Shown here: positions 16,001 through 28,000 of the stretch, one piece after another
How the letters are laid out: every line of letters starts with the position of its first letter
Position numbering within the stretch: the stretch's first letter is position 1
NCBI GenBank assembly: GCA_027922465.2
Contig: BQMF02000095.1
Location: 62,001 to 126,000, forward strand
From: Turritopsis dohrnii
Taxonomy: Eukaryota; Cnidaria; Hydrozoa; Anthoathecata; Oceaniidae
DNA: 64,000 nucleotides
Reading direction: 5' to 3'
Made by a program: the position numbers and the translations under genes
Notes under the pieces: generated by a model
Told to the model about the DNA's origin: nothing
Database searches by the model: none
Seen by the model: the letters and a program-made list of their open reading frames with translations, nothing else

Positions 16001-19000
16001 TTGTATATAGGTTTTTACGAATGACTGAACACATCAATAAAACAAGAAATTTGCATACTTTGAGATGTTAACTTTACAAGCATTGTTGTCTTCTCAGCTT
16101 TTTTCAATAGATGGCGAATCAACATATAATAATTTTGTGTTTTCAATGCATTGATTTGAAGTTTGATCACGGTCTGGACATAGAAAACAAAAAGAGAACA
16201 ATACTATAAGCATCTGTTTTGGCAACTTCCTCCTATCATCTTGTATCATCTTGTTTTACAGCTAAAATGACCCCTTTTTCGTAAACAGGCACTAATTTTT
16301 ACTCCACAGAATTTATTTTTTGATAAATCCTTAAACAGTATTTTTTTAAAAAAATGTTTTATGATGTGAATGGAAAGTTCATTAGTCCTACTACAAAGAA
16401 GAAATCCTTGGAAAGCATATTCTTAAGAATAATCAGTGTTTTCAGTAAATGGAGCAATAATTCTAATAAAGGGGGTGTGGATACTATTAACGTAAATATC
16501 CATTACACTTTTATTCTCCATAGTGTATGATAAATCATACCTGATTGGTACCGAATACCACGTAACCACGACCAGTATAATTGGCAAACTCAGCAATGTT
16601 GTAACGATATATAACTGGTTTTCCGCTGGCTGTTCCAGTCTCAATTTCAACTTTATTGTGATAAAAGTCTGGGACATAGAATGGACCATCCTTCAGTCTA
16701 GAAAATCAAAATAATTACAATTTATATATTAAAATGTTTCATTACGTAGTTCTTGTTTCACTTCACATAGTCATACTACAACAACATTCCCAAGGATGTA
16801 TGCTTTTTACTATATGTCTTTGAAGGAAATGGATATGAAACTTACTTATCACAAAGCTTTCCTTCAAAGTTTTCCTTACACTGACACGTGCCAGTGTCAT
16901 GGCAATTTAGTGTTACTGATCCACCAGAATTACAGTTACATGCTGAAAGATACAAGAAAAATAATTGACTCATCTATTAATGTAATTAATTCCAACATTC
17001 ACCCTTACAAATAAAATGTGGGAAAATGAAGACTTACAAGTACACCCAAACATATTCCAACGATCCAACCGGTAATGACCAGAACGGCATTGATTACAAG
17101 TCCTTCCGATCACATTCGGCTTACACATACATTGTCCATTATTTTGGTCACAGTATGCCAAGCTGGCAAACACGCCATCTTTTGAGCATTTGCAGGCACT
17201 ACAACCATTGGCATTATCAGAAGATAAATTGAAATGATTAGCTATGCATTCGGAACAATCTGCTGCAACAACATTTTGTTTACAAACACATGATTCCTAA
17301 AGTGATATTGTAATTTATTATCGAATATCAGGAGTGGAATAAATTTAGACATGAACAAGTAGATAATAATTCTCTGAAAATTAATGCAAACTTAAGCCCG
17401 ATTTCCATGTGTGTGTTTCCAGTGGGCGGGCGAACAAATTACGCTTGTATGGCATCATGCGCATGCGCTTCAGGAGATTATTTTTAAATTCCCAGCGAAC
17501 TTGAGCGAAAAAAGCAACGCTCGTGAAAGTTAAAATTTTCAAACTTTTTTTGTGCGCTTAGTGCAAATAGCCAATCAAATTTAAAGATTTTAAAACAAAA
17601 TGGCGTCTGAACAAGTAGAACCATGTGCAGTTCTATACGCCCCAGTTATACGCCCGTAGTTACTAATTTCAAATTTTTTCAGTTCAAAATCCGAAAGTTT
17701 AAAGCACAACGTTGATTTTTGGAAAATATATCACTTGTGTGTGACGAATAAATATATTACAATACAAAAAGAGTTCTTTTCATTCGAATGAATAAGTAAA
17801 TTATTTGTTTGAATGCGCCCTCCCTCCACCCTTTATTTTAACGTAGTGCATTTTGGGAGCGAAACGCTGATCAAACTTATCAACAAGAACCAAAATATAT
17901 GTATACATTTATGGTTCCTCACAGTCGAATTAGTTTTACAGATGCAAATATATAACAACAATATAAACTTATATTGAAGTGTATTGAATCAAGACATTAG
18001 CAACCACGTATCCTAATTGGATGGGATAAAAATTTAGGAGGAAGAAGTCAGGCAAGTTTCATAATAGATTACTTATTAATCTCTTGTCACTCGAATTAGG
18101 TTTTCTTTTTCTTCAAAACATCATGTATTAAAGATAAGATGTTAGCTTACATACCTTAAGGGAATACTAGGTGATTTTTACTGAATTATTTATTTTATTG
18201 TGTTCTTGTATATACTAGCTACACTTCAATTTTGTAGCTTGAAATTTTGAATGTTGTTGAAAGTTTCCATACCGCAAAACCAGATCAGAAAATACAGGTT
18301 TGAAATTGAAAAGTAAAGTTACTCTTTATGATAATTATCCAAGAATCATATATTGTAAGAAATCCTGTTACTATGTACGGTTGTTTCTCCACAAAAATTT
18401 CTTGATATTTCAAGAAAAACACCGAATTCCCTCGTCAATTTTGGTCAAATCATACATGAGATGAAACTTTTCTTGGTAAATAAAAAGTTTCTTTTAAAAA
18501 AAGTGCAGTTTCTTATAAAAATAACCGAAGTTTGTTTTTTAAAAAATATCTATTATTTATGAATTACTGTCTCGGTAAGAGTAAGGCATAATAGAACATT
18601 GGTATAGTGTGTTTTCGTTTATATATACCTAACGATTTTTCGAGAGGTAAATGTTCGAACTCATCAAGTCAATTTTGTTTTTACTAGAAAATTAGGACGG
18701 CGACTACAAAAGAGTCATAGACAAGGATATTTTGATAACAAACTGATCAATTATTTATATTGATATTTGGTCCTTGGATGGTCAGATTTCGATTTCCACC
18801 TGATACCTATTTAATTAGGTCCTAGTTGTCATGTGACACGGTTGACGACACGTGTCATAGTTTTGGACATGCTGAAAAAAAAAAAAAAAATGAAAGTGCA
18901 AAAAATCTTTACCATCCAAAGAGTATCAAAAATAGATCAAATCAAACAAAGTAAAAAATTAGAACCCATATCTGAAGTTGCTTACTTCTCTGAAGTCATC

Positions 19001-22000
19001 CATGACGTCAGTTGAAAGTAGAAAGTGAGGAACAATTGTTTTTATTCCGAAGAGAATTTTCTGATATGTATGAGCGGTTAAAACAGAAAAATTTAATTTT
19101 GTTTGAAAAATAAAATTTTGTTTGTTGTCTTTCATCGCCATCATCTTGGAAGGATTTTTGCGTATAAATTTTCTGAGTTGAAACTCTAATTATAAGTCTT
19201 AAGTATCCTAGGACTTCTTCCTTTTTACTGTCATTCACACCGTAATGCTTTGCAATATTTTGTGTGGGTTCGATTCCCCTCCTGATCCGCTAACTTTGCA
19301 CTGCAATTGGAAAAGTATATTATATAGTTTGAATGATAGTTAAAATACATACACTGTAAGAAATTGGGGTTTCAGATATACTGCCCTTTTCTTTAAACCG
19401 TCTGGAAAGATAACTGATGCACATGAATTATATATATAGCCAATTTAATGACGTAATTGCATAAAATTATGGATCATATAAATAAATTATATAAACAAAA
19501 ATTTCCCATTTCTGTATGATCTGGTTTTGCGGTATGGAAACTTCCAACAACTGAACAAAAAGTTACCGAAAGATCTTAATGGCACAAATGTAAAATATTT
19601 TAGAAGTTAGTTAGAGAAATTGTTATATAATTACAGTAGCAATAACACACATCAGCTCATAAGAAGACAAAGATGAAGAAAATATTAAAAAAACACAAAC
19701 AAAAACAATTATACAATATACCTTATTCATGGAGAATTTCTTGCAGTAATTGCTATATTTGTTTTTGTAATTTTGAGTTGCATAAGTTTGTCCCACAAAT
19801 CTATTTGAATTTTCATGAACTGAATTTTACCTTTTTCGGAATGAAAAGTTTATTTTACTGAGTTTTGTTGACCAATATTAACTAACCTGCAGTGTCTGAT
19901 CATAGCGGTGGCCCAACTGTCTGAGGCAATCATAAATTGGTTAGGGCCACCAAAATTTTTGAAAACCAGTGTCGTGGTGGCCCGACTGGACAGGCAGAAA
20001 AAGTATAAGTATAAATTGGAAATATGATTTTTGAGCTTTATATATAATGTTTGTCTTTGCAATTTCAGCTCATTTTTCTATTTTCGATCAGCGCATTTCT
20101 AAGCGTTTCCAAATGAAATTGTATAGTGTTATTGAATTTCGGGCAGTTAAAATTTCCTTCTGGTCACCAAAAAAACCAATGATGTCAATGGCCTGGCATA
20201 AAACCCAGATAAAATCTTAATATAAGACACTGACCTGCCACCATTAAATTGAGAAATTCAGTAACTATTTTCCCTTCAGGCATAACATTAGAGTTAAAAT
20301 TATGATTCTGTAATTGAAGTTTCTGAATTTTGTTAAATGGAATAAATTAGAATTAATTGGTGCATTGTGCAGTTAAACATAACCTTTTACACTTTCATTT
20401 TTAGTAATCAGCAACTGCTTGGCATTGGATCTTCACGTATCAACAAGAACCAAAATGTATGTATACATTTATGGTTCCTCTAACAGTCGACACTTGGTAG
20501 AAACGAAAGTTCACTAGCGTGATTAACCGAACACATAGTTTCTGTAAGAACGTAAAGCTGGAAGCTGGAACTTGTAAAACTGAAATTTGAAGCTTAAATA
20601 AAACCGAATAAAGTAACGAAGTTGTTGTAATTGTAGTGCCCATATGATTTCTGTTGATGCGTATCATATTGCCGTATGTAGTTGCTGTCATAGAAACTTT
20701 TTAACTAATGAGGAAAAGGATTGTTGTGGAAATGCAAAGTTTTCTTTTATAACGTTTGCCTTGAGATTTAGTTAAAGCAACTTCCATTAGAAAAAATACT
20801 CATTTAGTACGTTATTCGGCTCATTAGATAGAACTTTGCGTTTTTGGTCTCGATGAGACATATGTAGATAGGATGTTAAGTCAGAGGTAGTAATCTGTAC
20901 ACAATGTCTGGACCCCTTTTTATCACGGGAGGTTTTTAATATATCTGTTTTGGGCGAATGGATTTACATTTTCAATTAGCATGTTCACCGACCGAATACG
21001 GGCGTACCCAGATACTAATCAAACTATTTTGGAATGCTGGTCATTTCGTTTGTAAAGTCATTATGATCTTTAGATTTTTGAGCATACAGTTCGCGCTGAC
21101 CTTAAGGCCTAAGGCCTCTTGTTTTTCCTTTTCTATCTTAATGTTAGACCTGTTAAATAAAATATAATTTAAAACCACACATTGTGCTTGGAGTTTGTTT
21201 ATTAAGACTTGTATACATAAATTTATCAGAGACAACCCAGAATGTATAAATAAGAGGTTTGAAAACCATTTCATGAAAATAAAGAAACAGCATTTTGATT
21301 GTATGATAGTACTAAAATCCTCACCCTTTTCAAACAAGGCCCAGATCTTTCAGCGTCGTATTTTGTTCCACTTTTGTTGCATTCACACTGGTAATTTCCA
21401 TTACAATTAGGAAACGACAATTCAGGATTGGTGCATCTATCACAATGTTTCCCCGTAAATGACCGTCTACATGAACAATTCCCAGTTACACTATCGCATA
21501 TGTTATTATATGATCCAATGGCAGTACAGTTACAAGCTAAAACCAAGTTGGTCGAGTAAACTATTACAATAATGAACAGGATAACATAGTGCATTGTCAC
21601 ATATATATTCATTTCTAATTCAGTTTATGGATACAACACCAAGTAGCTATCAGCTATACAAAAACTTTAATACATTTCCTTGAATAACTGCTAATCCATT
21701 CTTGTAAGAAAACCATTGTGAATAAACTGGATGTGAGAAACATTCACGTTATTGTTTGAAATAATATTTTTTATATTTTCTTTGTTTGAATAAATACCAT
21801 TTACATTCCATATACATATATACATTGTATATATATAAGAAAGAAAAATGGCAAAACGTGACGTAAAACTTTTGTTACATATAGTTACCACTTCACAGAC
21901 AAACAAAACAATACATTCATTCTTTCGAGAGTGAATCATGGTGTTTTCATTTGAGATGGTTAGATGTCAAAGCACATCCTGTTCAAAACAGGAAATAACG

Positions 22001-25000
22001 TGGAAATAACACATGCTAGTGATCTGATACAAAAATAAACACAACGGGCAGTTATAAATGGTACATCAATGAAACTTGTTTGAGATTGAGTTGCTTAAGA
22101 AAATTAAAGTGAAATGTTTCATAGAGCCATAACAGGTCTCATTAAGAAAGTGCTTTTTCACAAAACGTTCTTTTTTCTTTGTCAAGTCTTTCCAATTTGA
22201 TAACATATACAAAACACCATTAAAGAAAAAAAAACAATAGGCAGCAATGTAGGCTCTACACTAATCTGTTTTTGAACTATCTGAGTTCTTGCAAGTTACA
22301 AAAGAAAATATATGTTCTCCTCCTTGGTGTATTACTCCTCTTAACGAAATTTAATTAACAATTTCAGATTTCCACTTTGTCCTTTTTTTTAAGTAAAACC
22401 ACCCTTTCTTCATGCTGTGAATATTCTCAAAATCCATCCTGTCATTGAAGTAGGAATTCCTCTTAGACATGTGAATTGACCGTTGGATAGAAAAACCAAC
22501 AAATTTACAAAAATCAATAAAATAACACACGAAATAGAAATGTTATTTTTCTTTGGATTTACCACTCAAAATGTTTATTTTGCAAAGTGTCATGAGATAA
22601 TCTTAACAATAGTCATCGTGATAGTTATAAAAGAATTTGAATATTCCCTTTTTGAAATTATAAACATTGATATGGAATAGTTGATATTTTTTGGAGAATC
22701 AAGAAGGCTTTTTAATCTGTTACAAGACAACAATAACAACAACAACAACAACTCAAGGCTTATGCACTAGCTGACAAGATCATGATCTCAGGAACAAGAT
22801 ATTCTCACCTGTACAATTAGGAAAAGATCCTAATCCCTTCACACAACGACTGCAGTCTTTGCCAGCATAATTTTCTTTACAGAAACATTGTCTAGCATTG
22901 TCACATGTTCCATCAATTGCACCTTTCATATTGCATTTACAACCTAAGCAAACAGTTACATCGATTACCAAAAATTTTAAATTACAAACAACTATTTTTG
23001 GTCCATTAATTTTATTAACTTCAAAATAGAAAGATAGTGTTGAATAAAATTGATGAATAATGTTTCGCACATACGAGAACTCATGTTGTCATGCATATCG
23101 ATTTGTTACGTTTACTAGAATGAAACTGTCTTTAAAGTATCTTGTATTTTAAACTGGAGATTAAAAACAAGTCTTAGGATCTGTCAGTGTTTAACAACAA
23201 GGAAGGAAAATGATTACAGTCCTAAGAAAAATTCATTTTATGTAAATAAGAAATTAAAATAAATAAAAATAAAAAATAAAATTGTTTCTTTGTTAGTTAA
23301 TGATTGAATAGTTAAATTTCTTCTACGTTTTTTTTAAAAAAGAAATCATTTTATTGACCTATGTATTCTTTGATGAATGGAAAGTTCCTTTGATGCAAAT
23401 GGAGATTATCCTAACAAACCCGCTTACCTGGTTTATGGCATATTGGGTAGTTCTCGAGCCATCTTTTACATGTTGAACAAGTGGAACCGTCATATTTACT
23501 TAAACATTTGCATTTTCCAGTAACTTGGTCACAAATTGTCTTGTCTGTTTTATCAATTGGACATGAACATTCTAAAAATGTAAAATAAATGAGAAGCTAT
23601 TATATATAATTAACAAAATAATTACAAGAAATGGGATTGTAACATACCCTATCACTATCTTACATTTAAATCGTCATAACTTATAATACTGCCTTCTTGA
23701 ACAACCTTATTCTGAATTGAGATAAAAAAACCCAGGAATAATACCAAATAAAGAAATGAGCTGGTTTAAACTATAGGTAACTTGGTTTAATCTTCATTTC
23801 AGGCTTTTTTTCTGGAAATAATTAGTTTTCCCATTTTCCTACTCTTACTTTTAATTAACTCTATGTTACAGCTCTTTACAAAAGGGATTTTATATTATAG
23901 ATGCAATTCTTGCTTTTAGTTTTTATTCACAACATTTTTCTACTCACTGTTACAAAATGGAAAGTTGTATCTGCCCGCTTTGCATTGGTCACATTTTTTT
24001 CCAGCAAACTGCAGTTCACAAGGACACTGTCCTGTGATGATATTGCAGTAAGAACTGGCCGATCCAGTATAATCACAATGACAAGCTGAAAAAAAGAACA
24101 TGGTAATCTCATATTTGTAAGACAACTAGTACCCCAGTGGGTTAAATCGTCAAAACGTCATTTCAACAAAAACCACTTCATTGATATAGTATGTATATTT
24201 CTATACAATTGTACTCCATCACTGATGTGATTTTTCAATAATTTGTTAACTGGAAATATTATTGGTTCAACGTTATGCTTGTGATTGATTTTGCAATTGA
24301 AGTATAGGTCTTTTGTGAAGTCTTACCAATAGAATACAAGGAATATGTGAAGATTTTTAAATATAATATATGTAAACTATTAATTGAGAGATTTTAAATT
24401 TTAATTTACTGATATGTGAAAAAATTATATAACTTACGAAGACATTTTGGGTAGTTATAGTAACCTTTCGAACATTTGTCGCAAAAACTTCCACTAAAAT
24501 TTGGTTTACATGGGCAAGTATAACCAAGTCCAACAAATGGTTTACACAGTCCATAATGGGTACCTCCACGATTGCAAATACAAGCATCTAAAAGGAAGGA
24601 AACATTTCCTCTCTTAATATTTAAAAGTATAAGGAAATTGTCAAAAACAAAACAAAACTAAGACAAAAAAAATTTATTGCAAAAAGAAAACTTGAAAAAA
24701 AAATTCCATAAGAGAACTTATGTTTTGTTTTTGCTGAGATTGCCATATGGTCCTAGGATTAACCAAATGAAAAATCTTATCAATAACAATCAGGTGCTTG
24801 CAAATAAACTGATCGACTGATAGGTGCCATTATATCACTAATGAAAGGAAACAATGAATAAATCAACAAATAACCCAATATAATCAAACTTACCCCGCCT
24901 TCTCCTTTTACGAATGTAATAACCTAATGATGAAAGAAACAAATAAAAAAGCCTCTTGTATAAACAATATCAAAAATACAAGTAGATATATACACAAAAA

Positions 25001-28000
25001 TATTTTGAAAAAAAAGTAAATTATAGCTTACGAAATGAAAGAAACCATCTGTCAGATGAACACAATAACACTTCCCTGAATCCATCATTTCTAGTAATGT
25101 CATCTTCTCTTGCTGTAATACAGGGGGATAACGACTTTCTGGATAAACATGAACATGTACCACCAACAAATAACTGATTGATTGAATAAAAGTGCTGAAA
25201 AATCAAACCACATTTTTGCAAATAAAGTCTAGTAATATAAACATATTTGAAATCTTTACTGAAACTAACAAGCACATATGATATTTTACCCTTTCTTTGT
25301 AGTTCGTAACTATGGGAGGGAACAGCTTCACCACAACTTTGCTTCCTTTGACTATATCCTACAATGACGAAGTCGAGATAATAGCATCCAAGGTTTTCTT
25401 CAAAGCATTCCTCAACAGTAACTACAAGTATATACTTACTTTAAAGTGGTGTATAATCCCATCAGACAGTAATGACTTTACAATACATTTTTGATCAGAC
25501 TTTGGAAAGAAGAATTCACAAAGTAATTCTGAAACTGCATAGTTTAGTTGATTTTTCCTTTTTGTTTGATCATAAATCTCAACAGAAATGGCTGATAGAT
25601 TATTAGCTTCTTTGAAAGATAGAAGAAAGTTGCTGACCTTATATTTCTATAAAATGAATAAAAAATAACATGCTACAATCCTATTGAAACTTATAGCAAA
25701 ATTATAGTAAAAATAATAAACAAAACAGACCCAAAAATTTCTTTTTCCAAATTATGAAAAACAAATAATACAGGCATATTTCCAAGCACTTTCCAAGAAA
25801 CGCAATTCTTAATTGAGTTTCAAAACTCAATCCTACCAATTTGAAACTCAAAAGATTTATAAAACATTTTCAATCACAATTTTTTTAAATCAACAGTTTT
25901 AAGTGGCGACGAAAAAACTCGAGAAGAAAAAGAAAATTACGTAACATAAATGAATGAAACATAAACACGCACACCTGTGTTTAGTTGATCTGTTTTTAAT
26001 TCAAAAAGCCATTGTTCACCATAAAAATTAAATTCTTCTCGCAGGAGTTCTGCAGAATAAGAGCAAAGTAATTATACCCTACTATGTACATTGATATTGT
26101 GAAAAAAGAAACAGAATCTTCCAAAAAACAGTAACAGCTAAAAGTGCTTGGAAATATGCCTGATATAATAATATCTAATTTGAACATTTAATCTAAAATT
26201 CTCTGTTTACTATAATAGGCATAATCAGATTATTGCAGTTTCTAGAGCTTTGAGGCTTCTATTTGCCCATACAACGAGTGCTTTATATTTCATTCATGTA
26301 TAACATAATTGAATTTATACTGTCAAATATTGGATTGAAAACAAAAGAGTCTTAATGTATTATCAACTGTTTCAAGTAATTTTTAACCTAAGATTAAAAC
26401 CTTGATGATCATATTTATCCCAACAACTTTTTGAGCTCTATCACATTTGTAAATATCGTGTTAGAAGCAGGAATATGATAAAATTCTATAGAATTTTTCA
26501 ATTTGTATTTGAAGATAATTTAATTACCGTTTGATTAATTTTCCGTTAGTCAGTTTGATTATTGTTTGGTCAGCTTAGGTTAGGTTAATAGGCTTTTTCA
26601 TCACATACAGTAGAGACTTTATTGGGATCAATACTGCACCTGTTTGTGATCTTCACATGTTCAAAACTTCTATCTCACTCGTTCTTTGAAGCAAAAAATT
26701 AGAATGGTTTACTACTCACTACAACACTTTATACCAAACTTCACAGAGAATTATAAGGATAATCAAATAGCAGCCGCCAAACGTTATTGTTTGTAACACA
26801 TGAACAAACAAGATAAAACATTTTATAGCATACTAAAGAATATTCAGGATCCTCTCTGGCTATACTACCAACAATTACTGTATATGTTTTTTATCAAAGA
26901 TTTTAATGGTACTGTGTTTATATCACAGAAAAATATCTGTTGCCTTACTTTTCACATCATCTAAAGTGAAGTTCTGTGAAAAACTACCGAGGATAAATAG
27001 ACATTTAGCTAGTTATGCTTTTACAATGTATAATCAGAAGAGTATCGTCAATCGTCCTAACTTCGGACGTCCTTCCAAACTTTGGACATAAAAAAAACAT
27101 ATCCGCAAAATACAAACCACGTCAATAATAACCCATACTGCACTGTCAATTAATCTAAATCCAAAACTTATCATAACTAACTTAAACTCAACCTTTTGAT
27201 GATTGAAATAAATTTGCCATGTTTCATTATAATAGATAACAACGATTTAAAATTCTATATTTATTCAGCAGAAGCTTTTCGGACTATGTCCATCATCAGT
27301 GCATAAAAATACTGTATCTAAATATAGAATTTTAAATCGTTGTTATCTATTATAAATCAACCTTTTGAATAAGTCAACTGTGCCCTTGAGACACACGTTG
27401 CACGGAGATAATCTCTGAACTTCGCAATTACGTATTTTTTTTCCTACAAAAATTACATCATGAAAAAGTCAAAATAATAAGGATTCCATCGATATAAAAT
27501 TTATAAAGAGTAATGATCTAATGATCATCAAACGTTCATCAAACGACCATCAAACATGATTATTTAGTCATCAAACATAATTAAAACTCACATCAATTTC
27601 TCCCCTAGATTTATACTGTGTTAAGAATTAAGAAAGAATCATTAACAAAAAGCATTCTTTCATGACGAAAACGAAAGTGAAAGTAACATGACTAAATAGT
27701 TTTTTATCGACGATCGAAAGTTCCAGGTTAATGTCGATATGCTTATCAAGTATTTTTATAGCAAATATATTGTAACTCATTTCAGTCAATAAATGACATG
27801 AGAAATGAGAAAAAAATAACTAAAAAACCCAAGGACGCCCAATACACGCAATTCTTCTTTCGCATTTTTGCAACCATCTTTATAAAGATTTAGGAACGTG
27901 TAGATATATAACTTGCAGAATATCATTAGTTATTTTCCAGACCGTGCGTACATCTGCCCCCATCACCTTTCACACCTAGCCTTTTAAAAATAGTATTAAT

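Noticed and set aside
19262..19290. tRNA-like GGTTCGATTCCCC (B-box)
   Set aside because: No matching A-box, acceptor stem or anticodon arm upstream; at most a relic of a tRNA-derived repeat.
25422..25439. 18-nt intron ending at TTGTAG
   Set aside because: Its removal leaves the wrong phase; only the 29-nt version restores the frame.
25973..26049. Exon-like frame (REEFNFYGEQWLFELKTDQ) with splice signals in the laminin-like gene
   Set aside because: It lies entirely inside the 25771-26162 transposon and does not fit the phase of the exons on either side, while those exons fit each other without it.
26641..26820. Candidate extra exons in the 2-kb laminin-like intron
   Set aside because: Splice-like sites exist, but all frames between them contain stops or break phase.
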